Origin: Psychrobacillus psychrodurans
GTDB taxonomy: Bacteria > Bacillota > Bacilli > Bacillales_A > Planococcaceae
Reading direction: 5' to 3' (one strand)
Assembly (NCBI RefSeq): GCF_027563345.1
Contig: NZ_JAMKBK010000008.1
Length of the DNA: 64,000 nt
Shown here: positions 1 to 8,112 of the stretch, piece after piece
Numbering within the stretch: the stretch's first letter is position 1
Layout of the letters: each line of letters begins with the position of its first letter
Program-made: the position numbers and the translations under genes
The notes under the pieces: generated by a model
Told to the model about the DNA's origin: nothing
The model's database searches: none
Seen by the model: only the letters and a program-made list of their open reading frames with translations

Positions 1-148
1 CATTGCACATAGACTAGCAACAATTGTTCATGCCGACCAAATATTCTTCCTAGAACAAGGGAAAATCTCAGGAAGTGGCTCACACGAAGAGCTTCTTGCC
101 AAACACGAACTATATAAAGAATTTACACATGGGCAAGGACTATCTTGA
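1..148 (+). CDS. ABC exporter, C-terminal end (5' cut by window)
   Basis: Only the last 48 codons are present; the reading frame enters at base 2 and stops with TGA at 146-148. The visible residues IAHRLATIVHAD are the H-loop (switch histidine) of an ABC ATPase, followed by the usual tail (dQIFFLEQGKI..GSHEELL). This is the end of a fused membrane/ATPase exporter of the MsbA/LmrA type or of its ATPase subunit. The substrate cannot be told from this fragment. It is not followed by another gene on the same strand for 265 bases, so it is the last gene of its unit. Confidence 0.85.
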   Translation, partial: IAHRLATIVHADQIFFLEQGKISGSGSHEELLAKHELYKEFTHGQGLS

Positions 149-149
149 A

Positions 150-201
150 TTAGAAACTCCAATGAGCACAGTCATTAGACTTGGAACATTCGAGTTTCTA
201 A
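150..201. terminator. Hairpin after the partial ABC gene
   Basis: TTAGAAACTC at 150-159 pairs perfectly with GAGTTTCTAA at 192-201, and the stem continues inward with AATG/CATT across one C-C mismatch. It begins 2 bases after the stop codon. There is no T-run on the 3' side, so it may be a weak terminator or an RNA-stabilising 3' end. Confidence 0.4.
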
Positions 202-257
202 ATATCTGAGTTAATTATGTAAAGAACTGTTCTTTTCCATATTAAATACTTCATCTG

Positions 258-312
258 TGAAAGTAGCTTGTAAAAAATGTCGATTTTCAGTAGTTTTTAA
301 AAACTACTTTCA
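258..312. promoter_or_regulatory. Candidate operator upstream of the peptide-responsive regulator
   Basis: TGAAAGTA (258-265) and its inverse TACTTTCA (305-312) lie 47 bp apart, start to start. The left arm is part of a small palindrome, TTCA-tctg-TGAA. The right arm ends just before a promoter (-35 TTGCTT at 319-324, -10 TATAAT at 341-346), an activator-like position. An almost identical pair lies at 2290-2343, upstream of the DUF4288 gene. That the regulator encoded at 414 binds here is inference. Confidence 0.45.
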
Positions 313-318
313 TAATGT

Positions 319-346
319 TTGCTTTCTATGGTTTTATAACTATAAT
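319..346 (+). promoter_or_regulatory. Probable sigma-A promoter of the NprR-like gene
   Basis: A -35-like TTGCTT at 319-324 and a consensus -10 TATAAT at 341-346 are separated by 16 bp. The start codon is at 414, behind a GAAGGGGGTG ribosome site. The -35 matches only 4 of 6 bases, as expected for an activator-dependent promoter. Confidence 0.45.
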
Positions 347-413
347 ATGGTATATTAGTAATATAATTGGATTTGTTTTCCTTTTCTTTGGCTTAGAAGG
401 GGGTGTAGGTTAG

Positions 414-1700
414 ATGAACCTAGGACAATTGATCAAGTTAGAGCGGCAGAGACAGAATATAAAGCAAGAGGCATTGGCTATTGGTATTTGTGTCCCCTCT
501 TATTTGAGTAGAATCGAAAACGGATTAGTCATTCCAAGTGAAGACATAAAGCATCATATTCTGATGAGATTGAATATTTCGTTAGACTCGTTGAATGGTA
601 ATCGAAATGAAAAGAAAATTGTTCAGTTTAAAATACGGTTCAAGCAGATTCTAAATTCACGAGACAAAAAGCTTGCTAAAGAGCTTCTTTCCGAAATTCA
701 TCTTTATATCGAGGAACATCCATTAGATGAAGAACGACTAACGTTACTTTTATTAGAAGCTCGCCTAATGGTTATGCTGCCTGAGGTATTGGATATGAAA
801 AATAATATCCACATTTTGAAAGAATTCAAAAAAGAAATGACAATTGAACAGTTATTTTACCTCTACACGATTCAAGGTATCACTGCCTATCAAGATAATC
901 AGTTTAGCCAAGCATCTCAAATTTTTAAGGAAGTCTTTCAGTTGATCAAAGGATTTCGAATGGACGACTGGGAGATGGCAGAACTATATTACATATCTGG
1001 GTTATCACTTTTATCTGAATCCCGCTACATTCTAGCTATTGATTATGTAAAGGAAGCAATTTCATATTTCAATCAAGAGATTTTAATAGAACGATCGATT
1101 GAGTGTTTAATAATCCTAGGGATTGCACAAAAGAATACAGGACTCTTAAAGGAAGCTCTCGCTACTTTTGAAAGAGCTAGAGATATCAATTCAAAAATAG
1201 AATCCTCTGAGTTTAATGGCATGATTGAACATAATTTAGGTTCCTGTTACTCATTACAAAAAGATTCTCATCAAGCATTGCAGCACTTTTTTTATAGTTT
1301 AGATGCAAAACATTTCCCTGATGATAAAGTTGTGACTATTTTATCTATTTTGAAGGAATATCACAAAAATGGTGATTTACAGAATGCATTAGTATGGCTA
1401 CAAAAGGGGCTAGAGATATCCGAGCACCTATCCAATAGCAAGAAGGATCTTTATACAAACCACTTCTCCGTATATGGAGCGATATTACTGGAGAAACAAG
1501 AGATTATCGCTATTTTTAAGAAAGCTTTGGATTATTTCGGTGGCAAGCAGGACTATAAAAATTGTATGATTTATTGCCACGTTTTAGCTAAGCGATTAGC
1601 TGAAACTAAACAATATAAACAAGCTTCAATTTACTATGATTTAGGTTTTCATTTTCATTTGAAGCAATCAAAAGTATCTAGTTGGGAGGAATTGTCATGA
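414..1700 (+). CDS. RRNPP-family (NprR/PlcR-like) transcriptional regulator
   Basis: A 428-residue cytoplasmic regulator. Residues about 5-60 form an XRE-type helix-turn-helix (GQLIKLERQRQNIKQEALA..YLSRIENG). The rest, about 90-425, is a run of TPR-like helical pairs, for example ISGLSLLSESRYILAIDYV and ILGIAQKNTGLLKEALATF. This architecture and length match NprR (about 420 residues) and PlcR/PrgX: DNA-binding proteins whose TPR domain binds a re-imported signalling peptide. The next gene overlaps its stop codon (ATGA at 1697-1700) and encodes a small secreted peptide, the hallmark of such cassettes. The start is ATG 414 behind GAAGGGGGTG. I infer a quorum-sensing activator, probably autoregulated; its targets are unknown. 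A Rap-type phosphatase is unlikely because the N-terminal HTH is clear. Confidence 0.82.
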   Translation: MNLGQLIKLERQRQNIKQEALAIGICVPSYLSRIENGLVIPSEDIKHHILMRLNISLDSLNGNRNEKKIVQFKIRFKQILNSRDKKLAKELLSEIHLYIEEHPLDEERLTLLLLEARLMVMLPEVLDMKNNIHILKEFKKEMTIEQLFYLYTIQGITAYQDNQFSQASQIFKEVFQLIKGFRMDDWEMAELYYISGLSLLSESRYILAIDYVKEAISYFNQEILIERSIECLIILGIAQKNTGLLKEALATFERARDINSKIESSEFNGMIEHNLGSCYSLQKDSHQALQHFFYSLDAKHFPDDKVVTILSILKEYHKNGDLQNALVWLQKGLEISEHLSNSKKDLYTNHFSVYGAILLEKQEIIAIFKKALDYFGGKQDYKNCMIYCHVLAKRLAETKQYKQASIYYDLGFHFHLKQSKVSSWEELS

Positions 1701-1819
1701 AGAAAATTGTATTTGGAGTTCTACTTTGTTTCGTTCTATTCACACTACCGGTTTTGAGTTCAAATCATCTTGCAGAAGACGACAAGCCAAAAATCACTTC
1801 TGTTGGCGATTTTATCTAA
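1697..1819 (+). CDS. Signal peptide precursor of the regulator (Phr/NprX-like, 40 aa)
   Basis: This small gene starts at ATG 1697 inside the stop codon of the regulator (ATGA), with GGGAGGAATTGTC as its ribosome site (GGAGG at 1686-1690). The product has 40 residues: MKK, a hydrophobic export segment (residues 4-21, IVFGVLLCFVLFTLPVLS), a short acidic linker (SNHLAEDD) and the C-terminal tail KPKITSVGDFI. This is the layout of NprX, PapR and Phr pro-peptides: Sec export, extracellular trimming and re-import by an oligopeptide permease. The tail contains K-P-x-I followed by VG, reminiscent of NprX SKPDIVG as I recall it; the exact mature form is unknown. A rho-independent terminator follows at 1855-1889. 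The gene is easily missed because of its size. Confidence 0.75.
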   Translation: MKKIVFGVLLCFVLFTLPVLSSNHLAEDDKPKITSVGDFI

Positions 1820-1854
1820 CCAAAACGTATCGAAAAACAGATTTAGGAAACATA

Positions 1855-1889
1855 AAAACGAGTCCTCTTCAGTACATGGACTCGTTTTT
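1855..1889. terminator. Bidirectional terminator after the regulator/peptide unit
   Basis: AACGAGTCC (1857-1865) pairs with GGACTCGTT (1878-1886), and the stem is flanked by A-run and T-run. It can end the regulator-peptide transcript and the convergent DUF4288 transcript. Confidence 0.85.
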
Positions 1890-1920
1890 AATTATTAAAT
1901 TGAACTGTCTCCATGATCTC

Positions 1921-2226
1921 TTATTCAACCGTCACTTCTTCATCCAGTATAATATGTTGACTATATACCTCTACAAACTCCAAGGATTCTTCAATATTAT
2001 CCACTAGTTCAAATACATCAAGAATCATTGCGAGCTTTATCGTCGTGTCTTCACCAAAGATGTTTTTATAGGTGACATCTTTATAGTGAGCCTTGACTAG
2101 TCGATCAACATCCTCTAATTTTACAGCCCGAATAATATTAATAGTCTCTTCATATATTTTGTTTGACATAGTATCAGTTGAAGAAATATGTTCGAACAAT
2201 AGTTTAACAGAAAAAATTTTATACAT
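1921..2226 (-). CDS. DUF4288 domain protein
   Basis: A 101-residue acidic protein of unknown function. The N-terminal YKIFSVKLLFEHI, the middle VTYKNIFGEDTTIKLAMILDVFEL and the C-terminal VEVYSQHI are the pattern of DUF4288, a small domain found in Bacillales. I chose ATG 2226 because AAGAGGTG (2234-2241) lies 7 bases before it; an in-frame GTG at 2235 would overlap that ribosome site. The gene is convergent with the peptide-sensing cassette. Its upstream region carries the same pair of TGAAAGTA/TACTTTCA elements as the regulator promoter, so it is a candidate target of that regulator (inference). A 9-bp inverted repeat (2227-2235 with 2258-2266) overlaps the ribosome site. Confidence 0.7.
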   Translation of the reverse strand: MYKIFSVKLLFEHISSTDTMSNKIYEETINIIRAVKLEDVDRLVKAHYKDVTYKNIFGEDTTIKLAMILDVFELVDNIEESLEFVEVYSQHIILDEEVTVE

Positions 2227-2289
2227 TGTGCTCACCTCTTACTTATAACTGTATTATGTGAGCACATGGAATGCTATATATTTCATGTG

Positions 2290-2343
2290 TGAAAGTATAA
2301 CCTGAATAACGTACTTAAAACACGTTTTTTGTTCTTACTTTCA
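2290..2343. promoter_or_regulatory. Second copy of the TGAAAGTA/TACTTTCA element pair
   Basis: TGAAAGTA (2290-2297) and TACTTTCA (2336-2343) are 46 bp apart, against 47 bp in the copy at 258-312. The flanks are also shared: a TTTCA-tgtg-TGAAA palindrome on the left and TTTCATA on the right. It sits 64 bp upstream of the DUF4288 start codon on the minus strand. A shared regulator is inferred. Confidence 0.45.
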
Positions 2344-2379
2344 TAGATGCAAATAATCTCAAACTTTATTTATGTTAGT

Positions 2380-4197
2380 TCAAATATTAAACTGACTTTC
2401 ATATAGTTCATAATAGAATCCTCGTTTATTTAGAAGTTCTTTATGCGTTCCAGCTTCAATTAGTTCACCGTGATGAATGACTAGAATTTTGTCCGCATTT
2501 TCTATTGTTTTTAAGCGATGGGCTATGACAAAACTAGTACGGCCTTCCGAAAGTCTATTTAGTCCTTGCTGTATATCTATCTCCGTTTTCGTATCAATGC
2601 TTGAAGTTGCTTCATCTAAGATTAATATATCTGAATCAGCTAAAATAGCACGAGCAATCGCTAATAATTGTCGCTGTCCCTGGCTTAAATTAGACCCATT
2701 TCCAGTAACCTGCGTGTCATACTTATCAGGTAAATGCTTGATAAACCTATGAGCAGATGCAAGTTTAGCAGCTTCTACTACCTCTTCATCGTTTGCCTCG
2801 AGTCTGCCGTAGCGAATATTTTCTAAAATAGAACCTGAAAATAGAAAGGTATCTTGTAAAACAATACCAATTTTTTCACGAAGCTTACTTATTTGATACT
2901 CCCGAATTGATATCCCATCAATTTCAATCTCCCCAGAGTCAATCTCATAAAACCGCATGAGCAAATTAATGATTGTTGTTTTCCCGGATCCTGTTGGACC
3001 TACTAAGGCAATCTTTTCTCCTACTTTTGTCTCGAAGCTAATATTCTTTAAGATAGGTTTTCCAGTCTCATATGAAAAGTGAACATTAGAAAATTTAACG
3101 TCCCCTTTTAAAGTATCTATTGTAATTATGCTCTCCTGATCTTGAAGGTCGGGAGTCTCATCCATTATTTCAAATACTCGCTCTGCTCCTGCTATAGCAG
3201 ACTGAAAGGTATTCAATAAAGTTGAAAGCTGATTAATTGGTCTAAAGAATTGTCTTGAATAATTTACAAAAGCTGCAATTATACCGACTGTTGCCAATTC
3301 TTGTACAGTCATCACAGCTCCAATTCCAATAATTAATGCAAGACCTAAATTGTTGATAAAGTTGTTGATAGGCCCTAGAAATCCGGATACAGTATCAGCT
3401 GCGGTTGCCGAGTGCCGTAGTCTTTCATTGACAAGCGAGAATTTGTTGAAATTCTTTTCTTCTTGCCCAAAAAGTGTAATTACTTCATTTCCTGAAATGG
3501 CTTCTTCTATAAAACCATTTAGCTCACCTAAATCACGTTGTCTTTTGATGAAGTTGCTACTACTATACGTAATAATTTTTTTCGTCGTGAAAATAACTAA
3601 TGGTACTACTAACAGTGACACTATTGCTAACACCCAGTTAAGCAGAAACATCGCTATCGTTACACCTGTCACCATCATTACAGTAGAAATAATTTGAATT
3701 ACACTTTGACTTAATGCGTTATTCAAGCTTTCAATATCGTTCGTAACTCGACTCATAAGATCTCCATGAGTACGTTTATCGAAAAACCGCAAAGACAGAG
3801 TTTGAAACTTTTCATATAAATCTTGTCGTAATGACCTAATCGTTTTCAAGGATACTCGAACCATTAAAAAATTCTGTAGCCAAGTAAACGCAGCAGCAGC
3901 TGTATACACAATTGCTAGTATTACTAAGAAGCGTATTGTTCCTTCCATATCCTTAGGAATTATATACTCATCAATGGTTACACCAATCATATAAGGAACT
4001 AACAAGTTTAATAGAGTAGATATTATTACTAATATAATCGAAAATACAATAGCAATTTTTTGTTTCTCCATATATCGCCAGATTCGTTTTATCGTACCTT
4101 TTTTATCTTTTGCTTTCTCTACTGGTCCACCAAATCCTCTTGGGCCTCTTGCACGCCCTATTGCACTAGAAGAAGGTTTAGCTGAAGCCTTACTCAT
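2380..4197 (-). CDS. Heterodimeric ABC exporter subunit, canonical ATPase (YfiC/BmrD-like)
   Basis: A 605-residue fused transporter subunit: a Gly/Arg/Lys-rich N-terminus (RARGPRGFGGPVEKAKD), six membrane helices (about 40-330), then the ATPase. Walker A is GPTGSGKTT (about 395), Walker B ILILDEATSSID (about 519) with the catalytic Glu, and the H-loop AHRLKTI (about 557) keeps its His. The signature reads LSQGQ instead of LSGGQ, a change seen in exporters with one degenerate ATP site. The start is ATG 4197 behind GAAAGGGGGTCC; it overlaps the upstream subunit gene by 8 bp, so the two are translationally coupled. An ATG 18 codons earlier lacks a ribosome site. It probably exports drugs or peptides; the substrate is unknown. 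Confidence 0.85.
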   Translation of the reverse strand: MSKASAKPSSSAIGRARGPRGFGGPVEKAKDKKGTIKRIWRYMEKQKIAIVFSIILVIISTLLNLLVPYMIGVTIDEYIIPKDMEGTIRFLVILAIVYTAAAAFTWLQNFLMVRVSLKTIRSLRQDLYEKFQTLSLRFFDKRTHGDLMSRVTNDIESLNNALSQSVIQIISTVMMVTGVTIAMFLLNWVLAIVSLLVVPLVIFTTKKIITYSSSNFIKRQRDLGELNGFIEEAISGNEVITLFGQEEKNFNKFSLVNERLRHSATAADTVSGFLGPINNFINNLGLALIIGIGAVMTVQELATVGIIAAFVNYSRQFFRPINQLSTLLNTFQSAIAGAERVFEIMDETPDLQDQESIITIDTLKGDVKFSNVHFSYETGKPILKNISFETKVGEKIALVGPTGSGKTTIINLLMRFYEIDSGEIEIDGISIREYQISKLREKIGIVLQDTFLFSGSILENIRYGRLEANDEEVVEAAKLASAHRFIKHLPDKYDTQVTGNGSNLSQGQRQLLAIARAILADSDILILDEATSSIDTKTEIDIQQGLNRLSEGRTSFVIAHRLKTIENADKILVIHHGELIEAGTHKELLNKRGFYYELYESQFNI

Positions 4198-5932
4198 AGG
4201 AAAGGACCCCCTTTCCACTTTGTGTTGCATAAATACTTTGGTAAACCTCACTCGCTACAAGCAGCTCTTCATGGGTACCACTTGCTACGATCATTCCATC
4301 CTCCATTACAAGAATTCGATCGGCATTTATAATAGAAGAGACTTTGGATGATACGATGAATACAGTTGTATCCGATAAATACTGTCCAAGAGCTTGCTGT
4401 ACCTGAACTTCAGATATTGCATCTATAGCTGAAGTTGAATCATCTAAAACTAATATTTTGGGTTGACGTATGAATGCACGACTCATGGATAATCGTTGTT
4501 TTTGTCCTCCTGACAAATTGGTTGCTCCTTGCATAAGCTCATGTGCAAATTGGTCTTCTAATTTTTCTATAAACTCACTTGCCGCTGCTGAGTTTGTCGC
4601 TTTTTCCATATCTTCTAAGGTAGCTTCTTCTTTTCCAAAGCGTATATTCTCTGCTATTGACCCTGCAAATAGCTTTGCATTCTGCGGTACAAACCCAATT
4701 GACTCTCGTAAATTCTCAATAGTATACTCTTTTATATTTATCCCGTTGATTAATACCTCTCCTAAATCTGGGTCATACAATCGAGGAAGAAGTTTAATGA
4801 GCGTTGACTTCCCGCTCCCTGTTTGTCCTATAATTCCAATAGTTTCGCCACTATTCACATGAAAGGAAATATCCTTTAATACATATTCTCCGTTTTTACT
4901 ATAGCTAAAATAGACCGATTTAAACTCTACTTCGCCTTTGATATTATTATCCGATACAGGAGTTGTAGGATCAGTTATATCAATTTTTGTTTCCAAAACT
5001 TGTTGAATTCGAACAGCAGATGTGAACGACCTCGTAATTTGCATTAATACATGACTACTAGATACCAGCCCGTTCATAATAATCGTTAAATAGTTGGTGA
5101 ACGCTAAAATAACTCCGACCTCTAACGTTCCCTCATTTACTTTTATAGCACCCATCCACATCCCAATTACTACACCAATATTGACGATAAATAGCATAAC
5201 GGGCATTAGTGTAAGAATCACCTGTTCTGCAGACATATTGCGTTTCGTTAACTCTTCATTTACACGTTTAAATGCTTTTATCTCATAATCTTGTCGATTG
5301 AATGCCTTAATTACACGTATACCCGCAAACGTTTCTTGAAGCTTAGTATTCACTTTGTCTATAGCTTTTTGTACTCTTGCAAATAATTTCCCTGTTTTAT
5401 AAGAGAAAAAGTAGATTAACACAATTAGTATGGGAATAACAACCAGTAGTACAGGGAATAGCTCTCTAGCGGTAAACCAAACAATCGCAACTGCTCCTAT
5501 AAATAATAGCGGTCCTCTGACAAAAACACGAAGTGTCATCATAAGTGCTTGTTGGACAGCAGTTATGTCATTCGTCACAATCGTTATTAATTTACCCACA
5601 CCAATATTGTCCATATTTTTACTTGAAAACTTCTCAGTCATTTTGAAAACATCTCTTCGAATATCAGCCGCAAAATTTACTGCTGCTCTAGTACTATATA
5701 TAGTACAACCTACTCCACCTATCAGCCCAATTACTGCAGCTACAAGCATTAAAATACCAAGTTTTACTACATAAGCTGTGTCATCATTAGCAATACCATC
5801 ATCAATAATATGTTGCATGATTGTCGGGGATAATAAATCCATGGCCACTTCAATACACATAAAAATTGGTGCTAAAATAGCAAAAAGCATATATGGTTTA
5901 ACATAAGGAAGTAATTCCCTAAAGGATTTCAT
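4190..5932 (-). CDS. Heterodimeric ABC exporter subunit, degenerate ATPase (YfiB/BmrC-like)
   Basis: A 580-residue partner of the following gene. Six membrane helices (about 15-310) precede an ATPase with Walker A GQTGSGKST (about 366) and a perfect signature LSGGQKQR (about 469). The Walker B reads ILVLDDSTSAID, with Asp where the catalytic Glu should be, and the H-loop is SSKVSSI, lacking the switch His. Together with LSQGQ in the partner, this reconstructs one hydrolysis-poor and one active composite site, as in BmrCD and TM287/288. It lies directly downstream of a PadR gene (13-bp gap), which suggests substrate-induced drug efflux. Confidence 0.87.
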   Translation of the reverse strand: MKSFRELLPYVKPYMLFAILAPIFMCIEVAMDLLSPTIMQHIIDDGIANDDTAYVVKLGILMLVAAVIGLIGGVGCTIYSTRAAVNFAADIRRDVFKMTEKFSSKNMDNIGVGKLITIVTNDITAVQQALMMTLRVFVRGPLLFIGAVAIVWFTARELFPVLLVVIPILIVLIYFFSYKTGKLFARVQKAIDKVNTKLQETFAGIRVIKAFNRQDYEIKAFKRVNEELTKRNMSAEQVILTLMPVMLFIVNIGVVIGMWMGAIKVNEGTLEVGVILAFTNYLTIIMNGLVSSSHVLMQITRSFTSAVRIQQVLETKIDITDPTTPVSDNNIKGEVEFKSVYFSYSKNGEYVLKDISFHVNSGETIGIIGQTGSGKSTLIKLLPRLYDPDLGEVLINGINIKEYTIENLRESIGFVPQNAKLFAGSIAENIRFGKEEATLEDMEKATNSAAASEFIEKLEDQFAHELMQGATNLSGGQKQRLSMSRAFIRQPKILVLDDSTSAIDAISEVQVQQALGQYLSDTTVFIVSSKVSSIINADRILVMEDGMIVASGTHEELLVASEVYQSIYATQSGKGVLSYE

Positions 5933-5945
5933 ATTATCTCACTCC

Positions 5946-6407
5946 CTAATAGTTCTCTGTCTGTAATCTCTCTGTTATTTCTTTCATAAATGCAATAAGT
6001 TTTGGCGAATTCTCGGGAGTGTTTCGGCTTTTCTTTATCGCTTTTCTAAGCTCCGCCTCCCACAAATCGATAATCTCCTTTAAACGAATAGCTTCATCAG
6101 AGTTTTGCCAGCTCCATCGATCCTCCCAGTTGCTCCAAAATGCACCTTCTTTACTTTTTGCAAACTCCTGCAATCGAATTTTTCCCTTTTCTTGAATGCA
6201 ATAAGTCTTTTTATCGGAGGAAGGTTCGAGTTCTATCATTTCCTTTTCCAACAATTCTTGAAGTGCCGGGTATACTGTTCCCGCACTGGCAGAATAATGT
6301 CCTCCCGACCTAATTTCTAATTCCTTCATTATTTGATATCCATGCATCGGTGCTTCCTCCAATAGATGCAAGATGGCCATTTGAATAAATCCTCTACGTT
6401 TTTTCAT
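5946..6407 (-). CDS. PadR-family transcriptional regulator
   Basis: A 153-residue winged-helix repressor. The N-terminus GFIQMAILHLLEEAPMHGYQIMKELE and the wing segment ASAGTVYPALQELLEKEMIE are diagnostic of PadR. The C-terminal 70 residues form the helical dimerisation arm of the longer (Vir-like) PadR subgroup. The start is ATG 6407, with AAGGAG at 6417-6422; an in-frame TTG at 6416 has no spacing. It is the first gene of an operon with the ABC exporter pair, and a perfect 10-bp inverted repeat (6423-6449) lies at its promoter. I infer that it represses its own operon until a drug-like ligand binds, as LmrR does. Confidence 0.88.
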   Translation of the reverse strand: MKKRRGFIQMAILHLLEEAPMHGYQIMKELEIRSGGHYSASAGTVYPALQELLEKEMIELEPSSDKKTYCIQEKGKIRLQEFAKSKEGAFWSNWEDRWSWQNSDEAIRLKEIIDLWEAELRKAIKKSRNTPENSPKLIAFMKEITERLQTENY

Positions 6408-6422
6408 GTAAAACAACTCCTT

Positions 6423-6453
6423 ATATATCGATAATATTAATCGATATATCGAT
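6423..6453. promoter_or_regulatory. PadR operator candidate
   Basis: ATATATCGAT (6423-6432) and ATCGATATAT (6440-6449) form a perfect inverted repeat with a 7-base spacer. The right half is extended into a second palindrome (6440-6453). It lies immediately upstream of the ribosome site of the padR gene, where a self-repressor would bind. Confidence 0.6.
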
Positions 6454-6470
6454 TAATAACAATAGTAAAA

Positions 6471-6498
6471 GAGTTACCCAATATAATTTAGGTAACTC
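6471..6498 (-). terminator. Terminator of the FAD/Rieske gene
   Basis: GAGTTACC (6471-6478) pairs with GGTAACTC (6491-6498). On the minus strand the stem is followed by a short T-run. It separates the oxidoreductase gene from the padR operon. Confidence 0.7.
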
Positions 6499-6541
6499 CC
6501 CTGTGATCAGACTATTATGGAATCATATCTTCCAATTACTA

Positions 6542-8074
6542 TTAATCGACGTATTCAACTTTTTCTAATGGTTCAAATGCAGGTCCTTCTAGTACGTCCC
6601 CTTTATAACTAAATCTTGAACCATGACATGGGCAATCCCATGAACTTTCCGCATTATTAAAGGAAACATTACAGCCCATATGTGTACAAGCAGGTTTAAC
6701 AAGGTATACTTTTCCCTGATCGTCTTTATAAGCCCCTACCTTTTTACCATCCATCATTATTATATCTCCACTACCGGATTGTATATCCTCTAGCTTTAAA
6801 TCTACCAACTCTGTTTTCCCTTTAACTAGTTCCTTTACAACACTTGCATTCGTCTTTGCAAAGCTTGTTATATCTTCTTTTTTCAGTTTAGAACGGGCTG
6901 GATTATAAAGTTCTATATATCGGTTATCCCTTTCCAGCACAAGATCACTCATGATGCTTGCGGCAACTATACTGTTGGTCATCCCCCATTTTGCATATCC
7001 TGTTGCAACTAATACATCTGACTTTCCTGCAGTCATCTCACCAACATATGGCAGTTGATCTAAAGTGACTAAATCCTGAGCAGACCAGCGATAATCATAA
7101 TTTTTCACTTTAAACTGTTCTCGTCCAAAAGCTGCGAGGTTTTCATAATTTTCATTAGTATCGCCTTCGAATCGACCTGTTACATGACCTTCTCCACCAA
7201 TCATCAAATACCTTTTTCCATCATTACCTAGTGCAGTTCGTACTGATCTAGTGGGCTTCTCCACATTTATATACATTCCCTTTGGATAATTGGACGGTGC
7301 GATAGAAGCCAAAGCATAGGAACGTTCTGAATGCATTCGTGCAAAGTATAATCCATCTCCATCATTAAAAGGGAAATGACTACATACTAATACTTTGTTT
7401 GCACGTATAAGTTGGCCTTCCATCAATTCTACTGTATTCGATTTTATAGTTTTAGCGCGAGACTCCTCAAAAAATTGCACACCATTCTCTATTGCTTTAT
7501 CCATTAAAGCCTTTGCATATTTTATTGGATGGAATTGACCTTGGTCTTCTAACTTAAGCGCTTGCTTCACCGTATAAGGTAGTCCCGTATCCTTCGTCAA
7601 GGTTGCACCTTCTATGCCAAGAGTGTTGTATGCCTCCATTTCCTTTTCCACTTTTTCTATACCAACCTCGGTATCTGCATAAATATAGGCAGACATTGTT
7701 TCATAGTCGCAGTGTATGCCTAGTTGTTCGATTGTCTGTTTGATAAATTCTTTAGCTTCTGTATTTGCATCATAGTATAACCGTGCCTTCTCTTCTCCAA
7801 AGGTAGTAATTAGTTGCTGATAGATAGGGCCATGCTGCGCAGTCACCTTGGCAGTTGTGAATCCTGTAGTTCCTACCAATATTCGACTCCCCTCTACTAC
7901 TATCACCTTTCGACCGCTACTACTCAGCAAATAAGCTGCGGTAATTCCAGTTAGTCCAGCACCGACAATAACAATATCCGTTTCGATATTATCATTTATT
8001 TTAGGGAATAGTGGAAAGTCATTAGTTGCTCTCCAGTAGGATTTAGATTCCTTAGGTAAAATTTGATCTGACAA
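6542..8074 (-). CDS. FAD-dependent oxidoreductase with C-terminal Rieske domain (YhfW-like)
   Basis: A 510-residue two-domain redox protein. The N-terminal DAO-type FAD domain starts with the dinucleotide fingerprint IVIVGAGLTGITAAYLL (about 34-50). The C-terminal 48 residues form a complete Rieske [2Fe-2S] site: CTH (Cys463, His465) and CPCH (Cys481, His484), plus Cys468 and Cys483, able to form the usual disulfide. No signal peptide or membrane helix is visible, so it should be cytosolic. The fusion and length match B. subtilis YhfW (about 509 residues); the substrate of that family is not known. The start is TTG 8074, set by AGGAGG at 8083-8088 with 8-base spacing. It is divergent from the DUF2500 gene. 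Confidence 0.85.
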   Translation of the reverse strand: MSDQILPKESKSYWRATNDFPLFPKINDNIETDIVIVGAGLTGITAAYLLSSSGRKVIVVEGSRILVGTTGFTTAKVTAQHGPIYQQLITTFGEEKARLYYDANTEAKEFIKQTIEQLGIHCDYETMSAYIYADTEVGIEKVEKEMEAYNTLGIEGATLTKDTGLPYTVKQALKLEDQGQFHPIKYAKALMDKAIENGVQFFEESRAKTIKSNTVELMEGQLIRANKVLVCSHFPFNDGDGLYFARMHSERSYALASIAPSNYPKGMYINVEKPTRSVRTALGNDGKRYLMIGGEGHVTGRFEGDTNENYENLAAFGREQFKVKNYDYRWSAQDLVTLDQLPYVGEMTAGKSDVLVATGYAKWGMTNSIVAASIMSDLVLERDNRYIELYNPARSKLKKEDITSFAKTNASVVKELVKGKTELVDLKLEDIQSGSGDIIMMDGKKVGAYKDDQGKVYLVKPACTHMGCNVSFNNAESSWDCPCHGSRFSYKGDVLEGPAFEPLEKVEYVD

Positions 8075-8112
8075 TTGTATTTCCTCCTTTTTCTACAGTG
8101 TCTATCTATTGT

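Noticed and set aside
1726..2007. A 93-codon plus-strand frame after the regulator
   Set aside because: It overlaps the peptide gene in another frame, the terminator and the DUF4288 gene, and has no ribosome site.
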